Shown: one piece after another, positions 22,624 to 34,200 of the stretch
Layout of the letters: each line of letters opens with the position of its first letter
How positions within the stretch are numbered: position 1 is the first letter of the stretch
Translations under genes and position numbers: made by a program
The notes under the pieces: generated by a model
What the model was told of the DNA's origin: nothing
Databases searched by the model: none
The model's input: only the letters and a program-made list of their open reading frames with translations
Source of the DNA: Taxawa tesnikishii (nom. ined.)
Lineage: Eukaryota; Ascomycota; Dothideomycetes; Dothideales
DNA: 64,000 bases
NCBI GenBank assembly: GCA_030247885.1
Contig: JAPDRO010000002.1
Location: 992,001 to 1,056,000 of the forward strand
Reading direction: 5' to 3'

Positions 22624-23982
22624 TCATAACTTCACGCTCCATGGATGGGCTTCGTCACCGTATTGAATACCAGTGATCCAATCCAGCATTCTCTTCGCGA
22701 TCGGACCCGCCTCTTGGCCCGCCGGCAGGCCGCAGTCGACCATCTTCCCCGCCATCCGATGGTACGCACCGGGCTGACCACGGCAGCGGTCCCGGCGCCA
22801 AACACCTCAAGCATGCGTCCCTGATCGGCGGCCTCGGCCAGCTCGCGCATCGTCAGCCGGCGCTCCGACACCTTCCAGCCCTCGGGCACGAGCCTTTCGC
22901 GCGCAAGCGCCAGGATCGAATCTCTCGTCACACCCTCCAAGATGGTTCCGTCGAGCGGTGCGGTCAGCAGCTCCTTGTCACCCGCCTCGTTCTTGATGGC
23001 TACGAACAGGTTCATGGTGCCGACTTCGGTGATGTATTCCTCGCCTTGCTCCTCGAAGAGCCACAGGTTCTGGTGGAAACCGCGTGCTGCGGCTTGCATT
23101 TGGGGCACGATGCAGGGCGCGTAGTTGGCGCCCAGTTTGCTGTTGCCGACACCGCCGGGCCAGGCGCGTACAGCGTAGGTGGTTGCTTCGAGGGAGACGG
23201 CCTTGAATCCGGTCGGGTAGTAAGGGCCCACGGGACAGGCGATGGTGTAGCAAAGAGCGGAGCCGGGAGGACCGACACCGAGGGTCTTCTGCGTGCCGAT
23301 CATGGTTGGGCGGATGTAGAGGAGTAGCCGCGTTGGCTAGATGTCCGGTAAGCATGCATCTTCGTGAGGAGATTGGTAGGGTATAGGCATACGAAGGGAT
23401 AAAGCGCTCTTCCATCTTGACGAATTTGCTGATCAGCTCGATCATGGCGTTGCCGTCAAAGGTGGGTAGGGCGATGCGTGCGGACGACCTGTTCATGCGC
23501 GCCATGTTCTTGTCCGGGCGGAAGAGCCGCACGTCGCCGTTCTTGTCTTTATACGCCTTCATGCCCTCGAAACACTCAAACGCATAGTGGAAGACGCAAG
23601 TTGCCGGGTCAAGCGACAGGTTCTGGTAGGGCGTTATCCGCGCCGGGTGCCAGCCGTCTGATGCCGTCCATTCCAACGAGAGCATGTGGTCTGATCAACC
23701 TTTGTTAGTGCGGTTCAGTAGCCAGGGCAATGTGCAAAGCTGACCAGTAAACGTCCGTCCAAATACCAGCTCTTCATTGGGGAGGAGGTCCTTTGGAGTA
23801 GTCGCCCTAGTGATGGTGAGTTGGGCCGGGTCAATGGCGGACAGCTTGGGATCTGTCGCGTCTGCGGCCTGCAGTGCGTAATGCCTGCGGCTTGACCGAG
23901 CATTGAGGCATGGTAGAGCGCGAGTCGAGCGGGATGCGGCGCTGAGGGCGGAGGAGGAGCGAGGGAGGAGTGATTGCAGCAT
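22624..23982 (-). CDS. BAT1: Mitochondrial branched-chain amino acid aminotransferase (two apparent frame breaks)
   Basis: PLP enzyme that makes or degrades Leu, Ile and Val. The N-terminus ([25 protein letters not shown]) is Ser/Arg-rich without acids, as in a mitochondrial presequence. Exons 23745-23982, 23393-23690, 22624-23336; introns 23691-23744 and 23337-23392. Family motifs: [59 protein letters not shown] with the PLP-binding Lys, [39 protein letters not shown]. Two sites each lack one base: 23321-23322 (GG for GGG, at [14 protein letters not shown]) and 22747-22750 (four Cs for five, at [12 protein letters not shown]). With both added the protein is 416 aa ending HPWSVKL, a normal length. 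Without them the C-terminal 40 residues and the N-terminal third fall in other frames. Confidence 0.94.
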
Positions 23983-24684
23983 TGCTGCCGTCCGGTATGA
24001 CGCGAGGCGGATAGGTAGGTGGGTGGGTGGGTGTGATAGGAAGCAACTGGAAAGGAGGCAGTGTATCTAGAGAAAGCAATGAGTCAAGTGGAAAATGTAT
24101 GAGCAATGAGCAACGAGTAAGTGAGCAATGAGCAAGTGAGCAAACGAGCAACGATTCAGGCCTCCGAACAATCGCACACACACACACGCCCTGTCGCTAG
24201 TCAGAGTCAGGGTGAACTCGAGTCATTCGGATCCGGATCCGGAATCGGAGTCGACTCGAGTTGAGGCTCTTCCCACCTTCTTTCTCTTCCCTTCGGCTCG
24301 AGGCTTGACGCTAACATCCCTGCAGTAGGCTTGTGATAGTGACTCTTGGCAACGTCCCCGATGAATGCCTGGGGCTGACTCTGTACTTGCTTGCATATTC
24401 GCCTACGTTTCCGTTTCCGTTTCAGTTGGATGTCGATCACTACATCTGTGAGAAGAACGCGTGCTTCTACTACCGGAGAGACGATGTAATGACGCCTTGA
24501 ACGCACCTCACAACTTCGCCCAGCTCACCTCCTAGAATATCACATGCCATTGTGATTCCCTGAACACGATACCTATCCAAAGCCGCGGGGTCCCTGCACT
24601 GAGAGTACGGGAGACATCCACACTGAACCACGCCTGGTTTTGTTTAGTGGGCTCTCTCCCCAATTATACGCCCACCGGATCACT
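23983..24684. promoter_or_regulatory. Divergent promoter region of the aminotransferase and SCY1
   Basis: 702 nt. It contains an irregular GAGCAA/TGAGCAA repeat (24101-24153), a short CA repeat (24174-24187) and paired GGATCCG elements near 24229-24243. No coding content recognised. Confidence 0.5.
24101..24153. repeat. Irregular tandem repeat of GAGCAATGAGCAA type
   Basis: Six to seven near copies of (A)TGAGCAA / GTGAGCAA in tandem, followed 20 nt later by (CA)7. Lies in the presumed 5' leader or promoter of the aminotransferase gene. Confidence 0.7.
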
Positions 24685-27616
24685 ATGTTCTCCTCGGCGC
24701 TGAAATCCTTCACGTCCAACATCTCGTCCAACTACACCATTTCCGCTCAACCCAGCTCAACATCAGGACCATGGAACATCTTCGACGCCAAAAGAAGTCT
24801 ACCGGAAAGGCTGCCTCGGTGTTCGTGTTCGACAAGAAGTCTTTGGAGCCTCCAGGCGGCAGCCTCGGTGGGAGAGGAAACACTGCCTCGATCAAGAGAG
24901 CACAGGACGAAGTCGTCGAGCGGTTGAAGAGGGAGGCTGGTTCGCTTGCGCGCTTACGGCACCCCAGCATTCTGGAACTGGCAGAGCCGGTGGAAGAGAC
25001 CAGGAGTGGAGGTCTCATGTTCGCTACGGAACCGGTGACTGCTTCTCTCGCCGGACTGTTGGCGGAGAAGGACGAGCAGGAGCGATCAGGTGGAGTAGGA
25101 GGAAGAGGTAGCAGATACGTTGTCGAGGAAGCGGATGGGAAAGGGAGAAGAAGGAGAGAACTGGAGATTGACGAGCTTGAGATACAAAAAGGACTGCTAC
25201 AAATTGGCAAGGGCCTCGAATTCCTGCACGAGAGCGCTGGGCTGGTCCACGGCAATCTCACCCCGGACGCTGTCTTTGTAAACGCAAAGTCCGACTGGAA
25301 GATATCTGGACTTGGTTTCTCCGGCCCTGCTGAAAACTCCAACAAACCCACTTCACTCGCTCCCATCTCACTTGCGGAAGTGCTCAACAATGACCCTCGC
25401 CTGCCACTATCCGTTCAGCTGAATCTAGACTATGCTTCTCCGGACTTTGTGCTCGACAACAATGTCACCTCATCTGCCGACATGTTCTCTCTGGGTCTTC
25501 TGATAATCGCTCTGTACAACTCGCCTCATAACAGTCCGCTTGACACCCATGGCAGCTTGTCCAGCTACAAGCGGCTATTCTCCTCCTCATCTTCCATACC
25601 AACCCAAACCAACAACTTCCTCTGCTCGGGTGCATTCCCCAAAAACCTTGCTTCGGACCTTTTACCGCGCCTCATTACTCGTCGGCCGGCAAACAGGATG
25701 ACGGCGAGGGAATTCCAGGACGCCCAGTATTTCGACAACATCCTGGTGTCAACAATCCGTTTCTTGGATGCTCTACCCGCAAAAACCCCGAACGAGAAGG
25801 CACAGTTTATGCGAGGTCTCCCAAGAATCATGTCTCAATTTCCCAAATCGGTGCTGGAAAAGAAGGTTTTACCGGCTCTGCTTGATGAAATGAAAGATCG
25901 CGATCTGCTAGCGCCCATCCTCCAGAACGTCTTCGCCGTTGTCAAGGTCATGTCTGGTGGCAAGCGTGCATTTACTGATCGGGTAGTCCCGAAGCTGCGA
26001 GAGGTATTCCTGGCAGAAACATCCAGCAAGACACCGGCTGCGAACAAGGACACGAGCAAGGAAGCAGGCCTTATGGTCGTACTAGAAAACATGAGCACGA
26101 TAGCCGAAAACTGTTCTGGCAAGGAGTTTACGGACGGTATGTGACATCCTCATTATTGCAGGCTTCACTAACCCTTCCAGATGTTCTACCAATCATCAAT
26201 CTCGGCCTTGTATCGCAGACGCATGCTGTGGTGGATGCATCGCTCTCAACGCTGCCATCCGTACTCCCAATCCTGGATTATACAACAATCAAGAATGACC
26301 TCTTCCCTGTCATTGCTAGTGTCTTTGCACACACCAATTCCCTTGGTATAAAGATTCGAGGGCTCGGGGCGTTCTATACCCTCTGCGGCGGCTCCGAACA
26401 AGCGGAGGCGCCGGTCGGTGACGGGCTAGACGGTAGTGTCACACGCCACGAAGGAAAGACCAACAGCAGTGCCGTTCTCGATAAGTTTACCATCCAGGAG
26501 AAGGTTGTTCCCTTGCTCAAAGGCATCAAGACCAAGGAGCCAGGTGTCATGGTAAGCATAACTCAACAAAACCTCCCCTTTGACTGCTGCTGATTACCTC
26601 AGATGGCCGCTCTCAAGGTCTTCAAACAAGTCGGAAAAGTCGCCGACACGGATTATCTTGCCATGGATGTGCTGCCTATCCTCTGGAGTTTCAGTCTCGG
26701 GCCACTACTCAACCTGGAGCAATTCCGGGCCTTCATGACACTCATCAAATCCCTTTCTTCCCGCATCGAGCGCGAGCAGACACGCAAGTTGCAAGAATTG
26801 TCCGCCAGCAACGGCACAGTCACAAGCAAATCACACGCATCACAAGGCTCATGGGGCACTTCCACAGCCAGTAACGCCATTAACGGCGACGAGGTCGATT
26901 TCGAAAGTCTGGTCACAGGTCGCAGAGCCACGAACGAAACTCCGGATATGATGAATGAGTGGGGTGCAGCGCCCACTGCCACCGCATCAATCCGGCCAGC
27001 GGCTTCACGCACGCAGTCACAGTCTAGACAGCAAGCGCCTACACCGACTTTCTCATGGTCCACATCTGCCACTTCTACTCCCGCAGTAACATTTGCTGCT
27101 GCATCGACACCTACCACAATGCAGTCGAGTATGAACGCGCTGAGGCCGCAGCAACCGTCGACTATGCGCTCTATAACGCCAGACCAGAGCATAGGCTCCT
27201 TCGCTGCCCTAACACCCTCGAGTCCCTTCTCACAACCACTCCAGCCATCTCGACCTACTTCTTCCGCCACCGCACCAACACCTTCAGTCACAAGCCCGCC
27301 GGCTCCAGCCGCTAACAACACTGGATCGGTGGTGAGTACTTCAATCAACTGGAACGCAGCTATGAACCCATCAAACTCGGCTTCGGCATGGGCCGCGCAA
27401 CGGCAACCCGCCGCGACAACGACCTCGGGCGGTATGTCCGCGTTTGCGATCCCACCACCCCCGACCTCACCGCCAGTACAGACGAGCTCGAATTATGCCA
27501 ACTTTGCGCTCTCGCCACCGCCTGGGTCGAGAAGTGGGAGTGCTATGGCGGCGAATAGGCCGGCGACGCAGCAGCAGCAGAAACAGGGTTTGGATAAGTA
27601 TGAGAGTCTGCTTTGA
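24685..27616 (+). CDS. SCY1: Scy1-family pseudokinase with HEAT-repeat region (one apparent frame break)
   Basis: Scy1-like proteins are kinase-fold proteins without normal catalytic residues that act in membrane traffic or tRNA export. Exons 24685-26136, 26181-26551, 26603-27616; introns 44 and 51 nt. The kinase-like domain covers about residues 30-340. The catalytic loop reads VHGNLTPDAVFV (HGN for HRD) and the DFG position reads ISGLGF, so activity is unlikely. The middle (KVLPALLDEMKDRDLL, VLPIINLGLVSQTHAVVDASL) has HEAT-like helices. The C-terminal 250 residues are Ser/Thr/Pro/Gln-rich and end QGLDKYESLL, a family ending. At 24790-24793 four As stand where DAKKKSTGKAASVFVF needs five; with one added the protein is 945 aa. 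A gene finder would otherwise start at 24771 and lose the N-terminus. Confidence 0.93.
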
Positions 27617-28302
27617 GTGGAACCTTGGGAACACGGCTGGCGTCGATGCTGCTTGACGGGGTTGGGAGAATGGGACAATGACTTGTCTCACACTTCCATC
27701 GTTGTCCATGTTTGATGAGATGGCAAGGGATTTCCGGATGGTTTGTGGCCAGAACAAAAAGTAGACTTGGGTTGTAATCCGGCTTGAAGTGGTCACATTG
27801 ACAAACACCATAAACTCTATGAGGGTGGTGGAGTTTGTTCCTCATATCCCGTCGAGCATGCATGTTCTTTTGTTACGTGAAGGATTTCGACTTGCAATCG
27901 TGACTCACCTTCACCGTGAACGCGCGTACTCGAGTTGAGGCAGTATTCGGCTGCTGTACGTTTCCAGTAAACGACGCTACAGCAGAGGGAATCGGACACT
28001 GCGTAGGACTTCGAAGTCGACGGCATAGACGACGGATAGTGGACGGTGGGATAGATGTATTGGTGGATTTGGTTCAGCGCTTCGCAGATGCAACAACAGG
28101 GTAGCACCTGGAGACCACTACGAGCTTGCCCTCACATTAGGCGCCATTCCATCAAGGGGACCAAAAAAGGTACTTAGGACAATGACGTAGTCGATGTGTT
28201 TCTCAATCAATCAGCTCGTCGAAAAGATCGCCGCACCGCTCACTGTTGTACATCTATCTGTGTCCTCCTTCCCGATCCTACTCCCTCGCGGTTTCCAACC
28301 GA
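27617..28302. other. Intergenic between convergent SCY1 and GLE1
   Basis: 686 nt of 3' flanks with no recognised coding content, repeat or RNA gene. Confidence 0.5.
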
Positions 28303-30111
28303 TCAGCCAGTAAGTGTGAGCCTGAGATCCCGCTTCAACAACTCAGGCAACAACACAACCCCGTTCTTCGCGGGCCCGTTGGGCGCCTTGGCCGGGAAAT
28401 CAACCAACGCGGCCTTCAGCGCCATAACACCCGCCTGTCCGTAGAAGCCCAGAAATCTCGGAACCTGACCGTCAACCAGAGCCCTGAGGACGGTAAGATG
28501 CGTCGGCTGCACCTCGCCCCGAGGCACGCTGGTGATGCGGGCCAGCGCGGCCCAGTAGTTGCGGACGGGGAACGGGCTGTCGTTCCTTGATTTCGTGAAA
28601 TCCCTCAGCGCGATCGACGCGTAGCCTGCGGCCAGACCGGTCATGCGTGCGGTATGCTGCTGCTCCGAGATCCAGACGCCGTCGGCTTTCCACCACCCGA
28701 TGCGCTCGCGCCCGGCGGGCGTCTTTTCGTTGCCGTAGATCCCCCAAAGCACGGGGCAAACGACGTGGAATTTGGCGAGCAGAATGTCAATCAGCGGCAG
28801 CGTGCCGTTGCCGACCTTGAACTTGGGCTGCGAGAAGACGCTGACTAGGGCGATTCCGATGGGATCGGCCGCTTTGGTTGCGACTGAGGCTTCCGTAATG
28901 AACTGAGATATGGCGCATTTGGACAGGATGTTGAGAAGATAGACGAATGTTGCAGAGGCCTGAAGAGGGGACCCGTTATGAGGGTAAGACACAATGAAGG
29001 AAGAGACGTCGATGCTGGGTCCAGGGAGTTCATCGCTGCGTCGAGGACTCCTTCGATCTCTCTTCTCTGTTCAAGCAATGTTAGTCAGCATCACAGCGAG
29101 TAGACAATAGGGTAAACTCACGGGTAGATTGTTGCCGCCTCTCTCGGCGCCAGCTCTTAGTTGGCCCATAGATTTCTGTATCTGGCGCCTCCAGTCACCG
29201 AGTTGATTCTTGAGTGCAGGGGTCTTCTTGCACTCTGTGATCACGTATTGCCTCATCTCTTTTAGGCGCTTGTGCATGTCGAGATAACGCTTGTGGAGCG
29301 CCTCACGCTCGGTCTTATCGCCCACTACTGCAGCTGGGACAGCCGGGGTAGGCTGAACCTGTGGTGGCGCTGCCGGTTTCGATGGCGCTGCTGCTGTTGC
29401 TATCGTCGTAGATGCTGTGGTATGCGGTGCTGGTACGCCATCTGTCTGTGCGGTGACCGCACCATTCACCGCTGGGGCCTGCGCTGCCTGTTTTGCTGCT
29501 TCCGAGCGTGCCTTTTCCGCTGCAGCTGCCTCCTCCCGAGCCTTGCGTTGCGCTTCCTCCTGTTCCGCCCTCCGTCGCGCAGCCTCTGCTTCGTTCTTTC
29601 GTCTTTCTTCTGCCAACTGTGCCCGGGCTTCCTGCAGTTCTTTCTCTTGCTGCGCGCGCTTTCTCTCCTCCTCTTGCTGCTGCTTGACCTGCTCAACAGC
29701 CCTTTGCCGCTCCTCCTGCTCTCGCAGCGCTTTCAACCTGCGCTCTTCTTCCAGTGCGCGCAGTTCCTCATCCTCCCTTCTTTTGCGCTCCCTTTCTATT
29801 TCCAGTTCGAGTCTTTCGCGAACTCTCTCAGCGTTCCGTCTAACACGTTCATGTTCTGCTGCTGCCAGAGCTAGCGCCTCTCGATGCTTCTTCTCTTGCT
29901 CAGCGTCCCGCTCGTCTAGCCTTTCTCGGAAAGCCTTCTCATCGTCGACAACGAGCCGAGCAAATTCCTCGTACAATTGACGTGACGGGCTGTCGATATT
30001 GTTGCGGTAAGGTGATGGGTGGTCAACCTGTCTCCCGGAGGATCTACGCTCTTCTCGAAGACGTTGTCTCGCAGGACTACTCCGATCGCGGTATGGAGAG
30101 GTGGAGCTCAT
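28303..30111 (-). CDS. GLE1: Nuclear pore mRNA export factor Gle1 (one apparent frame break)
   Basis: Gle1 sits at the cytoplasmic face of the nuclear pore and, with inositol hexakisphosphate, activates the helicase Dbp5 in mRNA export. Exons 29122-30111 and 28303-29066 around a 55-nt intron. Residues about 45-215 form a long charged coiled coil rich in Glu, Arg and Gln, then an Ala/Pro linker, then the Gle1 C-terminal HEAT-like domain: DMHKRLKEMRQY, FVYLLNILSKCAISQFI, DILLAKFHVVCPVLWGIYGNE, IGWWK, EQQHTARMTGLAAGYASIALRDF, NYWAALARI. At + strand 29021-29022 the frame moves from MNSL to GPSIDVSSFIVSYP, consistent with CC for CCC. With one base added the protein is 584 aa. This junction is less conserved than the other breaks. 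It shares a 1.1-kb divergent region with CCH1. Confidence 0.9.
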
Positions 30112-31243
30112 GACTGTCGAAGCGGAGTCCGTCCTAGCAAGGGATTCTGTGATCCTACGCTTAACGAGTGAAGCCGAACAAAGAAGTCCGTGAAGGCGTC
30201 CTGAAGCGATTCACGCAGAAAGTCCCGATCTAAAGACGCGTGAAGGCAAGTATTGAAACGGACGTACTGCGCCTTCCATTGTGGAAACGCGTGTGAAGGG
30301 CTGTGTCAAGGTGAAGGTTCTCTTCACTTACCGGAGCCCATTCGGAAGCTCGACCGAGGAAGCCCTACCCGGATACCCCACGCGGCTTCGGCCCGTGTAG
30401 TGACAGGAGATCTAGAAAACGTGAGTTAGCACTAAATTGGACGAAAGGGCGACGACCAGCACGCTTTGATCTCGAACATGTAGAGAAGTTGTCTGTGCCT
30501 GCTTAGCGACTCTAGAGGAGGATGGTTTGCTGCTGCAGGCCGAAGTTATTGCAGCGGGGTTTTGTGCCGGCTTGACTATCAAATCTCAGTCAACACGAGA
30601 GACAACCTCTAATGTGAAGGATCGTATACTAAATATGCCTTTCAACTTGCTGTGAGGATGTGCTGCTAGATTGACGCTACTGCCTACATATAGACTACTA
30701 CTCGGGCGTAAGGTACATCCCTTGAGAACGCAGGTTACCATGATGCCAAAAGCGATGAGTGTTGGGTGAAGGTCTGAGTTGGTTGCAGAATGTGCCATCC
30801 CATGCCAGCTATATAGAATGGACGGAAGACGAATCCAGCGCATTACTTAGAAGCGCGTTAGACCAGAGGATAGAGCAGGCTATGAACACTTGGACGGAAC
30901 CCCCACACGAGTCAGGGATTTAGCGGCTTAGCGGCCTGTGTTTGGTTGATCGTTGGTCCCTGACATGTGCCTGCTCAGCAACGGGCAAATCTAGCTTGCC
31001 ATTATTCGGACGCGTAATCCAGAACACGGCACTCTTGCGCTGCAATTCCCTGATCGCGTTTGCGACATCGACTATCCTATACTACCTAAAGCACCATCTG
31101 CATATACAGTCGCGCCTTGCCCGCTGTTTTCTCCCCGGAACATGCGTGCACTCCGCTGCTGAGATCTCCGTCCTCAGATAGAAAGGGTCGTCAAATGAAG
31201 AGTGATCATCGACGAACACGGTGCCCTGAAGCGCCCTGCTGAA
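30112..31243. promoter_or_regulatory. Divergent promoter region of GLE1 and CCH1
   Basis: 1.13 kb between divergent start codons. A patch at 30160-30350 has repeated GTGAAGG/GTGTGAAGG words on one strand. I see no gene; the ORF at 30843-30586 has no coding character. Confidence 0.45.
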
Positions 31244-34200
31244 ATGGCTTCGGACGGGCCCTCCCACCGAAGAAACCGATCAACTCCGCAGGCAATCCCG
31301 TTACAGGACCTTAACCGTTCGCAGGGCGAAGATGGAAGCGCAAGAGCCGGGGCTGAGGATCTGGGGCACCGCAGGACACTCAGCGACCGCGGCCGTAGCA
31401 TGTTCAGGAGCAACAGGGAGTCTATACTCAATCGAAACCCGCTTGGTAGGAGATATGCGCCCATCGTAGAGGACTCGCCAAGCCCCCATTCCAGAGAGAC
31501 GCCGTGTCTCCCCAAACCCTCCTGACCACACCCTCCGGCCTACATGCGCCCGCCGCTTACGACGACAACAACAACGAACCACCCTTCTCACCAATTGCCG
31601 ATCCAGGCGCTTTTCAATCCGCTGTGAATTTTGGGCTCAGCTTTGATGGATCGGCCTCCAATCCCTCTCCAACGGATGCTCCCAGGGCAAAGCGCGCAAG
31701 CAGAAGCAGCCTTCCCGCACTTCGCACCGTAAATAGCACACCTTCCTTGATAGAAGAGATGGACGATGCTACCGAATACTTTCCGCCCGAGAATGACATG
31801 TCGGACACTGTTCCTCTGACCGACGTTTCGCGCCTGCGAGCCAACAGCGCTAGGTCGTTGGGACCCACGACGCTGACTGGGCAATCGCAAGATAGGGAAA
31901 GAAGTAGCTTCCAGAGTGTACGGTTCCTCTCTCCCACTGGCTCACGTCTCGGAGATGATTTGCGGGACACGGAATCAGGGCTTACGCCCGATGGCAGCTC
32001 AAGGTTTTCTCGATCGGGCTCCGGGAGACAGCGATCGCTATCGCCAGCCTCAGCAGAATCACCCTTGAACCCGTTGCATAGAGCAGGGACTATGATGCGG
32101 AAGATGTCGCAGCGTGTGGTCAATTTGAGTAACGAACCGGAGATTGTCGAACAAAGTATACGCAGGAGCAGGAAAGCTTCTGTTCTCCGCTCACCACATC
32201 TGGAGCTGCCGGATCCAATCATCGAGGCTACGGATTTCGGAGCAGCGGATGGGGCGGCTTCCATCAAGTCACCAGCGAGCGAGAAAATGCCCTCTCCTAT
32301 CTCACCGTCGCCCGAGCTGCAGATACCGCATCGAGAGCCAAACCCTTTAAAAGGAAATCCCTCGGTATATTTCCTCCAGATAGTAACATCAGGCTCAAAC
32401 TTTGCGACCTGCTCATCCACCCTGCCACCGAACCCATTATTCTGGTCTTGATCGTTATCCAGACTATCCTCCTTGCGGTAGACTCTAGTCGTAGCGTCAT
32501 CAATGACCCCAGATCCAAACGATGGGGAACGTCCTGGATAGACTATGGTCTGCTTGCACTCTTCTCCATCTATACTGTGGAGATCATCGTCCGTTGTATT
32601 GTATCCGGCTTCATAGTCAATCCGATCGAATACAGTACTATCAACAGAGAGATCGGGCTCAGACAGGCAGTGATGAACAAGGCGAATGACTTGTTTGCCT
32701 TTCAGAAGAAGCCTTCAGTGAAAGTAACAACCCCGACGTTTGTACCTCAGCAACTCTCTCTACTCCGGTCATTCACTGCGCAAACCTTCGACGATATCCA
32801 CGGTGGCTCGCGTCTAGCCCAGAAGAAAAGGCTGGCCTACCGGGCGTTCCTGCGACATTCCTTCAATCGTTTAGACTTTCTTGCTGTGGTGTCGTTCTGG
32901 ATCAGTTTTCTGATCGGGGTCTTCGGCGTGGAATCTAGCCGGCACGTCTACGTGTTCCGGATGCTAAGTTGCCTGCGTATTCTGAGGCTTCTTGGTATCA
33001 CGAGCGGTACTTCAGTAAGCAAAGTAGTAGCAGCCCTCGTGCGGATTTAGTGTTGATGTCTTACAGGTCATTCTTCGTAGTCTGAAGCGGGCTGCACCCA
33101 TACTGCTCAACGTGGCATTCCTCATCGGATTCTTCTGGTTGCTCTTTGCGATCGTCGGTGTGCAAAGCTTCAAGTCAAGTCTGAGACGGACATGCGTATA
33201 TCAGAATCCGGACCTGACCGACCCCGTTGGGAACTATTCCACTGATATGCAGTTCTGTGGAGGATATCTCTCAGCAAACGGCACAGCAATGCCTTATCTA
33301 TCGGCCGACGGCAGGCCGAGTTTGACCTCGCATAAAGGCTTCCTCTGTCCGGTGGACTCTGTCTGTATTGAAGGCGAGAACCCTTACAATGGAACCGTGA
33401 GCTTCGACAATTTGCTGCAGTCTTTGGAGCTGGTCTTTGTCATTATGACCTCGAACACATTTTCGGACCTGCTTTACTACCTGACTGACAGCGATTACCT
33501 TGCGGCGGCCCTCTTCTTCGCATTCGGAATCGTGATCATGAGTCTCTGGCTCATGAACTTGCTAATTGCTGTCATTACTTCTTCCTTCCAGGTCATTCGG
33601 GAAGAAAGCAGAACAAGTGCTTTCACCGCTAAAGAAGAACACGATCCCGAGCGGGAGCCTGAGTCGGAAGATGAACAACCAAATCCACGCGTCAGCACAC
33701 TCAAGCAATACTACGAGAAAACTGAATGGATCTGGCTTGCTGTGATCACCTTTGGTTTGATCGTACAATGTTTCCGAAGCGCCAGTATGGGCCCAGCCAG
33801 ATTAGGTTTCATCAACGCATCCGAGCTAGGTGTGACACTCATCCTGCTGTTTGAGATTGTCTTCCGCTTTATTGCGGATTGGCGCCACTTTTTAGATCCA
33901 AACGGAACGACGTGGATTTGTTTCTGGCTGTCATCACCACAATCGTACAGATACCCGGGATCCGTAATTCCGGCCAGGCATATGCTTGGCTGACCTTCTT
34001 CCAAATCGTCCGGATATACAGGGTTGTCTTAGCTGTGGACATAACCAGAGACCTCATCCTGACCGTGCTTGGCAACTTTTCTGGTTTATCAAATCTGATC
34101 CTCTTCGTCTTTCTCCTCACATTCCTAGCCGCCATATTTGCTTCTCAACTGTTCCGTGGCCAGATACCAATGCAGGACGGTAATGGAGATCCCATTAACG

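Noticed and set aside
29272-29980. Plus-strand ORFs of about 190-200 codons rich in Cys, Phe and Ser
   Set aside because: Antisense to the Glu/Arg coiled coil of GLE1.
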